Source of the DNA: Gp1-AA133 sp964641665
GTDB taxonomy: Bacteria > Acidobacteriota > Terriglobia > Terriglobales > Acidobacteriaceae
NCBI GenBank assembly: GCA_964641665.1
Contig: CAZXKO010000023.1
Location: 48,848-112,847 of the forward strand
DNA length: 64,000 nt
Reading direction: 5' to 3'
Part shown: piece after piece, positions 24,504-33,996 of the stretch
Numbering within the stretch: position 1 is the stretch's first letter
Layout: the number at the start of each line of letters is the position of its first letter
Notes under the pieces: model-generated
Seen by the model: the letters and a program-made list of their open reading frames with translations, nothing else
Database searches by the model: none
What the model was told of the DNA's origin: nothing
Made by a program: the position numbers and the translations under genes

Positions 24504-26132
24504 GTGGCCACTCCTACCAACAAAATCTACGATGCAATTGTCGCCGGTGGAGGCCACAACGGGCTCACGGCCGCGGCCTACCTAGCGCGCGCCGGACTGA
24601 CCACGCTCGTGCTCGAGCGCCGGGAGATCGTGGGCGGCTGTTGTGTAACCGAGGAAATTGCGCCCGGGTGCAGAGCGTCGACCACCTCGTACATCGCAAG
24701 CATGCTGCGACCGGAGATTATCAGCGACCTGAAGCTGGCGGAACACGGGTTGCGCATGGTGCCGTGCGATCCGGCGATCCAAGTCGCATTCCCGGACGGA
24801 CGTGTGGTGCCGTGGTGGGCAGGCCCCGATCGCGCCGTAGTCGAGTTTCGCAAGCATTCCGCGAAAGATGCAGAAACGTTCGTGCGCGTGGATGATCAGC
24901 TCAAGAAACTCGCACGGTACTTGCAGCCATTCTTCCTGGAGCCCCCTCCAGAGATCGACACAGCGAGCGTCGCGGGATGGGGTGACTTGTTGCGGGTAGG
25001 CAAGCGCTTCCGTGGGATTTCGAACAACGAGATCTCTCAACTGGTGTCGTTCTTGGCGGGGAGCCTGGGAGAGTTCCTGGATCGCAGCTACGAATCGGCA
25101 ACCATCAAAACCATGTTTCTTGCCAACAATGTGTATGGCAAGCACGGAGGACCTTACCAGCCGGGCAGCGCAATCGGACTGTTATTCCACTTGTTGAGCG
25201 GGGGTGAACACGAACTGCAGGGTTTCTACGGACACGTGATGGGCGGAATGGGGGCGATCACGCAGGCGCTGGCTGCGGCGGGCCGGAAATTCGGGGTCGA
25301 GATTCGAACTGCCACCGCGATCGCGCAGATCAGCACCCGCAACGGACGAGCTCACGGTGTCGTGCTGGAGGACGGCACTGAGATTCGGGCGCGGATGATT
25401 CTTTCGAATGCGGATCCGAAGCGCACATTCCTAAAGATGCTTCCGGAAAGCGAACTTCCTCCAGAGTTTGTGCATGCGGTGCGCGGGATCAAGATGGCGG
25501 GCCCTTGCGCGAAGGTGAATCTTGCACTCTCGGAGGAGCCACGTTTCACGGGCACTCCAGCGAGCCACACGGCTCTGGAGCGTACGTTCTACACGCTCGT
25601 GCCTTCTCTTGAATTTGCAGAGCGATGTTATGACATCGCCAAGCTTGGCGAGATTCCTGAACAACTCTGGGTGGATTGCGTGATCGCGTCGAATGCCGAT
25701 GACTCCCTGGCCCCCCCGGGTACACACATCATGACCTGCTTTGTGCAATACGTACCCTACCACTTGCGCGAGGGGACATGGGATGAGAACCGCGAGGTTC
25801 TGGGAGATCGGGTCGTTCGAAAGATTGCAGAGCATGCTCCCAACGTCTCTCGTTCAATTCTCGCTCGTCAGGTATTGACTCCTCTCGACCTGGAGAGGAC
25901 GTACGGGCTTACCGAAGGCAACATCTTCCACGGCGATCTGTCGCTGGAGCAGTTGTTTTTCATGCGTCCGGTGCCGGGTTGGTCGCAGTACCGCACACCG
26001 ATCGATGGTCTGTATCTGTGCGGAGCCGGCGCGCATCCGGGAGGTGGAGTGACGGGTGCTCCGGGTCATAACGCGGCACAACAGGCTCTGCGCGACTGGA
26101 AGAAGGGTCGATTTCGGACGGCGGCCGCATGA
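24504..26132 (+). CDS. FAD-dependent oxidoreductase of the phytoene-dehydrogenase/PYROXD2-like family
   Basis: This 542-residue protein has an N-terminal dinucleotide fold (IVAGGGHNGLTAAAYLARAG, then LVLERREIVGG) and the C-terminal FAD-binding block LYLCGAGAHPGGGVTG. This matches the NAD(P)/FAD-dependent family that includes phytoene desaturase and PYROXD2. No carotenoid genes are nearby, so carotenoid synthesis is unlikely. The GTG start at 24504 is preceded by weak signals only. Its stop overlaps the start of the next FAD enzyme (ATGA at 26129), so the two are translationally coupled. The substrate is unknown. Confidence 0.85.
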   Translation: MATPTNKIYDAIVAGGGHNGLTAAAYLARAGLTTLVLERREIVGGCCVTEEIAPGCRASTTSYIASMLRPEIISDLKLAEHGLRMVPCDPAIQVAFPDGRVVPWWAGPDRAVVEFRKHSAKDAETFVRVDDQLKKLARYLQPFFLEPPPEIDTASVAGWGDLLRVGKRFRGISNNEISQLVSFLAGSLGEFLDRSYESATIKTMFLANNVYGKHGGPYQPGSAIGLLFHLLSGGEHELQGFYGHVMGGMGAITQALAAAGRKFGVEIRTATAIAQISTRNGRAHGVVLEDGTEIRARMILSNADPKRTFLKMLPESELPPEFVHAVRGIKMAGPCAKVNLALSEEPRFTGTPASHTALERTFYTLVPSLEFAERCYDIAKLGEIPEQLWVDCVIASNADDSLAPPGTHIMTCFVQYVPYHLREGTWDENREVLGDRVVRKIAEHAPNVSRSILARQVLTPLDLERTYGLTEGNIFHGDLSLEQLFFMRPVPGWSQYRTPIDGLYLCGAGAHPGGGVTGAPGHNAAQQALRDWKKGRFRTAAA

Positions 26133-27307
26133 GTAACAACGGCACACGGACGGCAGAATTTGTGATTCTGGGCGCAGGGGTGATGGGCGCTTCCATTGCG
26201 TTCCACCTGGCCCAGCGTAAAGCGGGACGCGTGGTCGTCATTGACAAGGATCACGTCGGACGGGGCGGTAGCGGCCGCTCCTCCGCCCTGATTCGTATGC
26301 ACTACAGCTTTCCGGCAGAAGTGCAGTTGGCGCTGGTAAGTCTGCGGATTTTCGAACGCTGGGAGGAACTGGTAGGGGAGGCTCCGCTATTCCAGAAAAC
26401 CGGATTCATCCGTATTGTTCATCCCAACGAAGTAGAACGGCTTAAGCGGAACGTGGAGATGCAGCGCAAGCTGGGCGTGAATGTGAGCCTGATATCGCAG
26501 AAACAACTTCAGGAACTTCAACCGGATTGGGCCGTCGACGACGTGGAGCTCGCCGCACACGAACCGGATTCCGGCTATGGGGACGGCGCCGCCGTGGCGA
26601 ACGATTTTCTTGCGCGAGCCCGGGATCTTGGCGTGTGTTACCTGCCTCGAACCCGGGCAACCGGGTTGCGAGCGGTGGCTGGCCACATTCAAGGTGTAAC
26701 GACGGATCAGGGCGTCATCGACTCTCCGGTAGTGGTCACGGCCACCGGACCTTGGACGCGACCATTGTTTCAGCAAATCGGGTTCGATCTTCCCATCGAA
26801 CCCGAGTATCACCAGGTTGCGATTCTGATCAATGCACCCGACATGAAAAGCGTGGGCTGCGCGTGCATTGACTCCGGCACTCAAACCTATTTTCGCCCCG
26901 ATGGGGCGGACAAATTTCTAGTAGGAGATTTTTACGGACAGAGGCCGGCCGATCCGGACCACTTTCCGCAGCGGGCCTCCGACGAATCTCTGGAGGAAGT
27001 GCTCGAGCGTGCATGCCGGCGGGTGCCCAAGCTGGATAGAGCCGAGGTGATGCGCGGGGTCACGGGCATCTACGATATGACGCCCGACAGCCGACCCCTG
27101 CTGGGTGAAATCCCAGGGGTCGCCGGGCTTCATGTTTGCGCTGGTTTCTCCGGCATGGGATTCAAGATTTCTCCAGCGGTTGGGCTGGTGATGTCAGAAC
27201 TGCTGCTGGATGGCACGGGCAAGACGGTCAATATCAGCGCCTTTCGTCCAAGCCGATTCGCCGAAGGCAAGCCGATCAGGGCCGAGTTCGAATACGTAGA
27301 CGATTAG
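26129..27307 (+). CDS. DAO-family FAD oxidase/dehydrogenase, sarcosine-oxidase-like
   Basis: This 392-residue DAO-superfamily flavoprotein has VILGAGVMGASIAFHLA near the N-terminus, a variable substrate domain in the middle and GIYDMTPDSRPLLGEIPG followed by GFSGMGFKISPAVG at the C-terminus, typical of sarcosine oxidase beta and dimethylglycine dehydrogenase-like enzymes. Such enzymes oxidise N-methyl groups or amines to imines. It overlaps the preceding flavoprotein gene and is 17 bases before the BHMT-like gene, consistent with a methylated-amine pathway. Confidence 0.87.
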   Translation: MSNNGTRTAEFVILGAGVMGASIAFHLAQRKAGRVVVIDKDHVGRGGSGRSSALIRMHYSFPAEVQLALVSLRIFERWEELVGEAPLFQKTGFIRIVHPNEVERLKRNVEMQRKLGVNVSLISQKQLQELQPDWAVDDVELAAHEPDSGYGDGAAVANDFLARARDLGVCYLPRTRATGLRAVAGHIQGVTTDQGVIDSPVVVTATGPWTRPLFQQIGFDLPIEPEYHQVAILINAPDMKSVGCACIDSGTQTYFRPDGADKFLVGDFYGQRPADPDHFPQRASDESLEEVLERACRRVPKLDRAEVMRGVTGIYDMTPDSRPLLGEIPGVAGLHVCAGFSGMGFKISPAVGLVMSELLLDGTGKTVNISAFRPSRFAEGKPIRAEFEYVDD

Positions 27308-27324
27308 CGGAGAAGGAGCAAGAG

Positions 27325-28320
27325 ATGAAGAAGAAAGGGATACTCGAGCGTCTGAAGGAAGGGCCGGTTCTGGGTGATGGGGGCTACCTGCTGGAATTGG
27401 AGAAGCGAGGATGGGTTCGGCCGGGGCCCTTCACACCAGAGGTCGCGATCGTCTATCCAGACGCGCTCCGTGAACTACACATCGAGTTTCGCGAGGCGGG
27501 TGCCGAGGTGCTGCAGGCTCTGACGTTCTACGCCAGCCGCGACAAACTGGCCACGGTTGGTCTGGAAGATCGGGTCGAGGATATCAACCGCTCTGCAGTA
27601 CGCATCGCCCGGGGGGTAGCGGGCGACGATTGCCTGGTCGCGGGCAATCTGAGCCTTACATGGATGTACGAGCCGCACAGTCCATCGGCTGCTGACCGGG
27701 TGCGACAGACGTTCGATGAGCAGCTTCGGGTTCAGGTGGAAGAAGGCGTGGACTTCATCGTGGGAGAAACGTTTTCGTGGCTGGGAGAAGCTCTGCTTGC
27801 GGTCGAACGCGCCCGCAAGACAGGTCTACCCGTGATGGTAACAGTCTGCTTCGAGAACAAAGATGCGACCATGGAGGGAACGGGAGCCGCAGACACAGCC
27901 AAGGCCTTGCTGGACGCGGGGGCGGACATTGTCGGGATGAATTGCCTGCGCCCTCCCGAGCACATGCTCGGGCCGATGGAGGAGATGCGGAAGGCTGTTT
28001 CGGGCTACCTGGCGTGCCAGCCCGTCGGATATCGGACACCAAAAGAGAAGCCGGACTTCACCAGTTTGCCGGAATTTCCTTACGCGCTGGATCCTCTCCA
28101 GCTTACGCGCAGAGAGATGGGCGAGTACGCACTCCGGGCACGGGAGATCGGAATCAACTACATCGGCTCATGCTGTGGATCGGTTTCTTCGCACGTTCGC
28201 GAGATGGCGAAGGTGTTGGGCAAACTGCCGCCTGACAACCGCATCTGGAAGAAAGGCGGCTTGAAGCCGATGTCGGCGTTTGAATACTACCAGCACGACA
28301 AGCAGGAGGTGCCGAAGTAG
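27325..28320 (+). CDS. Betaine-homocysteine-methyltransferase-like enzyme
   Basis: The protein has 331 residues. ATG 27325 follows AGAAGGAGC; the open frame reaching back to 27136 overlaps the preceding gene and is not used. The homocysteine S-methyltransferase fold is shown by GDGGYLLELEKRG at about 17-29 and the zinc ligands Cys207 (GMNCLRPPE) and Cys283-Cys284 (GSCCGSVSSH). The N-terminal sequence and length are closer to BHMT than to MetH or MmuM. It would move a methyl group, perhaps from a betaine-type donor, to homocysteine. A strong terminator follows. Confidence 0.87.
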   Translation: MKKKGILERLKEGPVLGDGGYLLELEKRGWVRPGPFTPEVAIVYPDALRELHIEFREAGAEVLQALTFYASRDKLATVGLEDRVEDINRSAVRIARGVAGDDCLVAGNLSLTWMYEPHSPSAADRVRQTFDEQLRVQVEEGVDFIVGETFSWLGEALLAVERARKTGLPVMVTVCFENKDATMEGTGAADTAKALLDAGADIVGMNCLRPPEHMLGPMEEMRKAVSGYLACQPVGYRTPKEKPDFTSLPEFPYALDPLQLTRREMGEYALRAREIGINYIGSCCGSVSSHVREMAKVLGKLPPDNRIWKKGGLKPMSAFEYYQHDKQEVPK

Positions 28321-28354
28321 AATTCTTGAATCCGTGGTTGGACCCGTAAAACGC

Positions 28355-28387
28355 AGGCCCGTTCCAAGGGAACGGGCCTTTTGTTTC
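28355..28387 (+). terminator. Intrinsic terminator after the BHMT-like gene
   Basis: A perfect 11-bp stem, AGGCCCGTTCC/GGAACGGGCCT, with a 3-base loop (28355-28379), followed by TTTGTTT. It ends the divergent FAD-FAD-BHMT operon. Confidence 0.9.
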
Positions 28388-28443
28388 TCCAAACGTCGAA
28401 CCGGTCAATGGGCCTGATATAAGGGAGACTCCCCTTTGGCTCG

Positions 28444-29061
28444 CTAAGCAGCGGCGCCCGGTTCTGCTGCTGTCACCAGTGGCACGTTCACCAAGTGCTC
28501 GCTGATGAACCATACCTGTAGTTCGTTGGTGCGCAGAACATCGCTTACTACGACATCGTTGGTTCCGTCATCCCCCAAAGTGGAGGCGCGACGCGCTAGA
28601 GTTCGGCAGTGGCGAATTATGACCTGGTGCGCGTCTAACAGCCGAGAGAGCTGCACGGGGACTTCTTCCCTGCCCCGCGGAGGACGTTCGATCTGGGTGG
28701 TCTCGGCCACATCCGCCGCCATGGCCAAGCTGACGCCGCCGAGAAGCTGAATCCGCTCGGCAATCGTGTCGACGAGTTCGTTCTGCTCCCCGTAATGTTT
28801 GTCGAACAAGAGGTGAAGCTGATAGAAGGTTGGACCGGCGACCTGCCAATGGGATTTCTTGTAGAGATCGCGCAGGGTGATGGTGTCTGCGAGCAACTGA
28901 TTCAATTGTTCCGTCATTTCAAGGCGAACCGGCTGCTCCAATTCGAGAGGAAGCAAAAACGAGACCGTGCCATACGCCTGAATCTCCCGAGCCTTCTGAT
29001 GAAGGCGGGGTTGCGCGCTCACGCTGCCGGGGTTTGCGGATACTCTGTCCTTCTTTGCCAT
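28444..29061 (-). CDS. dps: Dps-family ferritin-like DNA-protection protein
   Basis: This 205-residue protein has the Dps ferroxidase region YKKSHWQVAGPTFYQLHLLF followed by DKHYGEQNELVDTIAERI at about 68-105, with the His, Asp and Glu ligands of the inter-subunit iron site. An N-terminal extension of about 45 residues, basic at the start (MAKKDR), could contact DNA. Dps dodecamers store iron and protect DNA from peroxide. The gene lies alone between the BHMT terminator and kdpC, on the same strand as kdp, but with about 200 bases between. Confidence 0.92.
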   Translation of the reverse strand: MAKKDRVSANPGSVSAQPRLHQKAREIQAYGTVSFLLPLELEQPVRLEMTEQLNQLLADTITLRDLYKKSHWQVAGPTFYQLHLLFDKHYGEQNELVDTIAERIQLLGGVSLAMAADVAETTQIERPPRGREEVPVQLSRLLDAHQVIIRHCRTLARRASTLGDDGTNDVVVSDVLRTNELQVWFISEHLVNVPLVTAAEPGAAA

Positions 29062-29267
29062 GGGAACGCTCCTTGCTGTGTGAAATGAGTTGCAAGTAAA
29101 CGAATGGGCCGTAGGCCTCAGCGGAAATAAGTCGTTACAGGCTTGGATGATACTAGAAGGAGAAGGATGCGCCCTGATGGAAAAACGGATGCTCGGAGTC
29201 GCGAACCTCTTAATTTCAGCAACTTACACACAACATTTGCGAGTCCACATGAAGCCTCAGTCCGGGC

Positions 29268-29831
29268 CTACTTGGCGTCCAAGGCCAAATTCAATTCGAG
29301 CACATTTACGCGAGGCTCACCCAGAAAACCGAGATCGCGCGACTGGGTGTGTGCTGCCACCAACCGTCGAACCTGGTCAGAAGAGAGACCACGTTCCTTG
29401 GCTACGCGTGGAACCTGAAAATCGGCTGCGGCCGGTGAGATGTCGGGATCAAGACCGGAAGCGGATGTGGTCACGAGATCCGCGGGCACGGGCACGCCGG
29501 GATTTTCCGCCTGAACGCGGGCAACATCGCCGTTCACGCGATCGATGAACTTCTGATTCGTCGGTCCGTAGTTTGAGCCTTGGGAATTGGCAGCGTCGTA
29601 GCCAGCATTTCCCGCCGCCGAGGGTCGCGAATGGAAGTAGACTGGCCCAGTGAAAGGCTGTCCGATGATCCGCGAGCCGATGGTTACTCCATTGTGATGG
29701 ATCAGTTGTCCGTTGGCCTTGTCCTTAAACAGGACATGGGCGAGAGCTGTGACCACCAAAGGATAGACGATCCCCAACAGAACCGTGGTCGCGATAGTCA
29801 TCAATAACGATGTAATCAGATGTCTTTTCAT
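29268..29831 (-). CDS. kdpC: K+-transporting ATPase subunit C
   Basis: This 187-residue protein has one N-terminal membrane helix (about 8-32) and the KdpC core (GSRIIGQPFTGPVYFHSRPSAAG..., SGSNYGPTN-type block read here as QGSNYGPTNQKF, SASGLDPDISP). KdpC stabilises the KdpFABC complex and promotes ATP binding. It is 8 bases after kdpB and is the last gene of the operon. No clear terminator follows. Confidence 0.96.
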   Translation of the reverse strand: MKRHLITSLLMTIATTVLLGIVYPLVVTALAHVLFKDKANGQLIHHNGVTIGSRIIGQPFTGPVYFHSRPSAAGNAGYDAANSQGSNYGPTNQKFIDRVNGDVARVQAENPGVPVPADLVTTSASGLDPDISPAAADFQVPRVAKERGLSSDQVRRLVAAHTQSRDLGFLGEPRVNVLELNLALDAK

Positions 29832-29839
29832 GATTCTCC

Positions 29840-31876
29840 CTAGGCCAGGCCAATGCGCGTAATGAACATGTCGATGAGCTTGATGCCGATGAATGGCACG
29901 ATGAGTCCACCCACTCCATAGATCAACAGGTTCCGGCGGAGCAAAGCCTCTGCACTCATGGGTGTATATTTCACACCGCGCAGGGCCAGCGGGATCAATG
30001 CAACGATGATGAGCGCATTGAATATCACCGCGGACAGCACGGCCGACTGGGGAGTCTGCAGGCGCATGATGTTCAACGCATTGAGCACCGGGAAAGTTCC
30101 GGCAAACATCGCGGGGATAATTGCGAAATACTTGGCGACGTCGTTCGCGATCGAGAACGTTGTGAGTGCCCCGCGAGTCATTAAGAGCTGTTTGCCGATT
30201 TCCACAATCTCAATCAGCTTCGTGGGATTGGAATCAAGGTCGACCATGTTTCCGGCCTCTTTGGCGGCCTGGGTTCCGGTATTCATGGCCACGCCAACGT
30301 CGGCCTGGGCCAAGGCCGGAGCATCATTGGTGCCGTCGCCCGTCATCGCAACCAATTTGCCATCGCCCTGCTCGCGTCGAATCAGGTCCATTTTGTCCTT
30401 GGGGGTGGCTTCGGCGAGAAAGTCATCGACTCCCGCCTCGCGCGCAATCGCGGCAGCTGTGAGCGGGTTGTCTCCCGTAATCATTACGGTCTTGATGCCC
30501 ATGGCCCGCAGCTGATCGAAGCGCTCGCGCATGCCCCCTTTAACGATGTCCTTGAGGTAAATCACGCCCATTGCCCGGAAGTTCTCCGCGACCACTAGGG
30601 GCGTGCCGCCTGATCGCGCAATCTGCTCGACCGAAGCCTGGACTTCTTTGGGGAGAACGGTGCCGTTTTGTGTCAGGTACTTGGTGATGGCGTCGACTGC
30701 GCCTTTGCGGATCTCGCGGCCGTCCAGGTTTACACCCGACATGCGCGTTTGGGCGGTGAACGGTACGAAAACGGCTTCGTGCGCAGCCAGTTCGCGACCA
30801 CGGAGGTTGTAGCGCTCCTTGGCAAGAACCACGATCGACCGGCCTTCCGGGGTCTCATCGGCAAGCGACGAAAGCTGGGCGGCATCGGCAAGATCGGCTT
30901 CCACGATGCCGGGCGACGGAAGAAACTCGGCGGCTTGGCGGTTCCCGAGGGTGATCGTTCCAGTCTTATCCAACAGCAGAGTGTTTACATCGCCCGCCGC
31001 TTCCACTGCTCGCCCCGACATGGCCAGCACGTTGTGCTGGACTAGCCGGTCCATCCCGGCAATCCCAATAGCCGAGAGCAGTCCACCAATGGTGGTCGGG
31101 ATCAGGCAGACCAGCAACGAAACCAGAACGAAGACGGTTTGGGGAGTGCCCGAGTAAATGGCAAATGGTTGAAGCGTGACTACAGCCAGCAAGAAGATGA
31201 TGGTTAAGCCTGCCAGTAGAATGTTGAGGGCAATTTCATTCGGTGTCTTTTGGCGCTCGGCTCCCTCGACCAGAGCAATCATTCGGTCAAGAAACGTTTC
31301 GCCGGGGTTGGAAGTAATCCGGACTTTGATGACGTCCGACAGAACCCGGGTACCTCCGGTGACGGCAGAGCGATCTCCGCCCGCTTCGCGGATCACGGGA
31401 GCCGACTCTCCTGTGATGGCCGATTCATCGACTGAGGCGACGCCCTCGATCACCTCTCCGTCGCCCGGGATAAATTCACCCGCTACCGCGAGTACAACGT
31501 CACCGGCCCGCAACTTCGCACTGGCAACGCTTTCAGTCTTACCGTCGGGCAGCAACCGCTTTGCGATGGTCTCTGATTTGGCCTTGCGGAGCGTTTCCGC
31601 CTGGGCTTTTCCGCGGCCTTCGGCCATGGCCTCGGCGAAGTTCGCGAATAGCACTGTGAACCACAGCCACAGCGTGATCTGGAGATTGAATGTGAAACTC
31701 TCCTTGCCACGAAACAAGAGCAAGGTTGTCACCACACTGCCAACCTCGACCACGAACATGACGGGGTTCTTCATCATGGTGCGTGGATCGAGTTTCAGCA
31801 CACAATCGATCAGGGCCCGCTTCAGGATCTTTGCGTCCCACAGGCTCTTACCTTTCGATCTGTCTTTCTTTGCCAT
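29840..31876 (-). CDS. kdpB: K+-transporting P-type ATPase subunit B
   Basis: This 678-residue P-type ATPase has the phosphorylation motif DKTGTIT, the TGES actuator loop (ITGESAPVI), the hinge MTGDGTNDAPALAQADVG, and the KdpB-specific N-terminal half. It hydrolyses ATP to drive K+ through KdpA. ATG 31876 is chosen; an in-frame GTG at 31882 would add two residues. The gene begins 7 bases after kdpA. Confidence 0.97.
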   Translation of the reverse strand: MAKKDRSKGKSLWDAKILKRALIDCVLKLDPRTMMKNPVMFVVEVGSVVTTLLLFRGKESFTFNLQITLWLWFTVLFANFAEAMAEGRGKAQAETLRKAKSETIAKRLLPDGKTESVASAKLRAGDVVLAVAGEFIPGDGEVIEGVASVDESAITGESAPVIREAGGDRSAVTGGTRVLSDVIKVRITSNPGETFLDRMIALVEGAERQKTPNEIALNILLAGLTIIFLLAVVTLQPFAIYSGTPQTVFVLVSLLVCLIPTTIGGLLSAIGIAGMDRLVQHNVLAMSGRAVEAAGDVNTLLLDKTGTITLGNRQAAEFLPSPGIVEADLADAAQLSSLADETPEGRSIVVLAKERYNLRGRELAAHEAVFVPFTAQTRMSGVNLDGREIRKGAVDAITKYLTQNGTVLPKEVQASVEQIARSGGTPLVVAENFRAMGVIYLKDIVKGGMRERFDQLRAMGIKTVMITGDNPLTAAAIAREAGVDDFLAEATPKDKMDLIRREQGDGKLVAMTGDGTNDAPALAQADVGVAMNTGTQAAKEAGNMVDLDSNPTKLIEIVEIGKQLLMTRGALTTFSIANDVAKYFAIIPAMFAGTFPVLNALNIMRLQTPQSAVLSAVIFNALIIVALIPLALRGVKYTPMSAEALLRRNLLIYGVGGLIVPFIGIKLIDMFITRIGLA

Positions 31877-31883
31877 TGACACC

Positions 31884-33680
31884 TCAGAAGGTCTTACCCG
31901 TCATCATCAGTAAGTGTTCAAGCACCGGTCCCAGACTTAAAGCCGGGAAAAACGTGAGTGCGCCCACGATGACAATCACGGAAACCAGCAGGATCGCAAA
32001 TAAGGGAGTGGTCACCGGGAACGTGCCGGCGGAGGCTGGCACAGTTTTTTTCTGCGCCAGATTTCCCGCGATGGCCAGCATAGGGATGATCATGAAGAAT
32101 CGCCCCACCAGCATGGTCAAAGCGCCTGCGGTGTTGTACCAGGCGGTGTTTCCGTTGAGACCAGCGAATGCGGAACCGTTGTTGCCCGCCATGGACGTGA
32201 ATGCATACAGGATCTGGGTGAGACCGTGGGGACCGGCGTTGCTGATGCTTGACGTACCGAACCCTTCAACCGCGGAGATACCCGTGAGCACCAGGATGAT
32301 CAGAGGGAATACAAGCGTGACCAGCATCGCCATCTTCACGTCGTAGGCCTCGATCTTTTTGCCCAGGTATTCCGGCGTCCGGCCAACCATAAGGCCGGCA
32401 ATGAACACGGCCAGGACGACGTAAATCAGGATCCCGTAGAGCCCCGCTCCTACCCCGCCGAATACCGTCTCACTGAGCATGATGTTGACCAGCGGCACCA
32501 TCCCGCCCAGCGGGGTGAAGGAGTCGTGCCAACTATTGATCGCACCGCAGCTCGCGTCGGTGGTGATGGTGGCGAACAAAGTGGAATCTGCGATGCCGTA
32601 GCGGACTTCCTTGCCCTCCATGTTGCCGCCCGACTGGCGGGCGCTGGCGCGCTGATCCACTCCTTTGAGTAGAGGATTCCCTTTCGATTCGGCCCAATAG
32701 GCAACCGAGGCACCGCAGAGGAACAGGATCGCCATCGCTCCCCAAACGGCCCAACCATGACGCTGCGACCCAGTCATGCGGCCGAGCGTGTACGTCAGTC
32801 CCGCGGGGATGGCAAAAATGGAAAGCATCTGCAGGTAGTTGCTGAACGGCGTGGGGTTCTCGAACGGATGAGAGCTATTGGCGTTGAAGAAGCCCCCGCC
32901 GTTCGTTCCCAGCATCTTGATCGCCTCCTGCGAGGCCACCGGGCCTTGGGCAATGGTCTGATCCGTTACCGTGTCCAACACCGGCTTGCCGTCCGGACCT
33001 ATAACGGGACTACCATCAGTTCCGGTTCGCTGCACCTTCTGCGGTTCGACCAACTTCACCGTGTCGTACGGCCTGAAGTTCTGCACGACGCCCTGGGAAA
33101 CCAGGACCAACGCGTAAACGATGCACATCGGCAGCAGCAGCCAGAGGGTCGAGCGCGTCATGTCGACCCAGAAATTCCCGATCGTTTCCTTTTCGCGGCG
33201 GGCGATACCGCGGATGAACGCGATCGCCAGCGCGATCCCGATGGCTGCCGAAGCAAAGTTGTGGTACGCCAACCCAGCCATCTGAGTCAGGTAGCTCATC
33301 GTGGTCTCACCTGCATAGTTCTGCCAGTTAGTGTTGGTAGTGAACGATGCGGCGGTATTGAACGATAGGGTCGGAGGGACAGCACCAAACTTCTGGGGAT
33401 TCCAAGGCAAGAGCGGCTGCACGCGTTGAATCAGGTACAGCAGCAGCATGGTCGCGCCGCTGAACAAAAGCATGGTCAACGCGTACTCCGTCCAGCGCAT
33501 CTCATGGTCTTCATCCACACCCGTCAAACGGTAAAGCAACCGTTCGATGGGCCGAGCCACGGGATCGAGAAAAGTGCGCTCGCGGTTGAACGCCCGCGCC
33601 ATGAATACGCCGAGGGGTTTGGTGATCGCAAAGATGACCGCCAGGTACACGACGATCTGGAGCCAACCATTCGCAGTCAT
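31884..33680 (-). CDS. kdpA: K+-transporting ATPase subunit A
   Basis: The 598-residue KdpA is the K+-selective channel-like subunit. Typical segments are seen: SFNTAASFTTNTNWQNYAGE, MLGTNGGGFFNANSSHPFEN, FAGLNGN and GRTPEYLGKKIE, which contain the selectivity-filter glycines. It starts two bases after the kdpF stop. It is slightly longer than the E. coli protein (557) because of an insert at about 200-225. Confidence 0.97.
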   Translation of the reverse strand: MTANGWLQIVVYLAVIFAITKPLGVFMARAFNRERTFLDPVARPIERLLYRLTGVDEDHEMRWTEYALTMLLFSGATMLLLYLIQRVQPLLPWNPQKFGAVPPTLSFNTAASFTTNTNWQNYAGETTMSYLTQMAGLAYHNFASAAIGIALAIAFIRGIARREKETIGNFWVDMTRSTLWLLLPMCIVYALVLVSQGVVQNFRPYDTVKLVEPQKVQRTGTDGSPVIGPDGKPVLDTVTDQTIAQGPVASQEAIKMLGTNGGGFFNANSSHPFENPTPFSNYLQMLSIFAIPAGLTYTLGRMTGSQRHGWAVWGAMAILFLCGASVAYWAESKGNPLLKGVDQRASARQSGGNMEGKEVRYGIADSTLFATITTDASCGAINSWHDSFTPLGGMVPLVNIMLSETVFGGVGAGLYGILIYVVLAVFIAGLMVGRTPEYLGKKIEAYDVKMAMLVTLVFPLIILVLTGISAVEGFGTSSISNAGPHGLTQILYAFTSMAGNNGSAFAGLNGNTAWYNTAGALTMLVGRFFMIIPMLAIAGNLAQKKTVPASAGTFPVTTPLFAILLVSVIVIVGALTFFPALSLGPVLEHLLMMTGKTF

Positions 33681-33682
33681 GT

Positions 33683-33772
33683 TCAGAATTTCTCCGGACG
33701 CAGCAACGCGTAGAGCAAATACACCATCAACCCGACGCTCACGAGGAGCATGACGATGGATTCGGAACTCAT
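33683..33772 (-). CDS. kdpF: K+-transporting ATPase small subunit F
   Basis: This 29-residue ORF starts at ATG 33772 and encodes a single membrane helix, including VMLLVSVGLMVYLLYALLRP, ending EKF. Size, the YLLYALLRPE-type ending and position directly before kdpA identify it as KdpF, the small stabilising subunit. Confidence 0.92.
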   Translation of the reverse strand: MSSESIVMLLVSVGLMVYLLYALLRPEKF

Positions 33773-33784
33773 CTCGGTTTCACC

Positions 33785-33871
33785 TCAGCGGATTCGATCG
33801 CAGAATCGCACGTAACCAATCGACACCGCGAAGAACGCGATCGTGATTGCGGCGAAGACGAAGTCTTGCAT
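33785..33871 (-). CDS. 28-residue membrane peptide upstream of kdpF
   Basis: ATG 33871 is preceded by GGAGAGAG. The peptide MQDFVFAAITIAFFAVSIGY then VRFCDRIR has one membrane helix and a short basic Cys-containing tail. It ends 12 bases before kdpF. Peptides of this kind precede kdpF in several phyla in my memory, but I know no function. It may be an additional small subunit or an assembly factor. Confidence 0.6.
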   Translation of the reverse strand: MQDFVFAAITIAFFAVSIGYVRFCDRIR

Positions 33872-33996
33872 GGGCGCTCTCTCTCCTTCGAGCTTTTCGG
33901 GGATTGGCGAGTGTCAGTAGAACGCGCGGGTCGTAAGACGGGGGTAAGGTTTTTATAAAGAATTCGTAAAGACTGTATCTTTCGGCGCTGGCAGGG

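Noticed and set aside
24504..26132. Carotenoid biosynthesis gene (phytoene desaturase)
   Set aside because: No phytoene synthase, cyclase or other carotenoid gene is nearby, and the context is amine/methyl-group metabolism under TetR; the wider PYROXD2-like family fits better.
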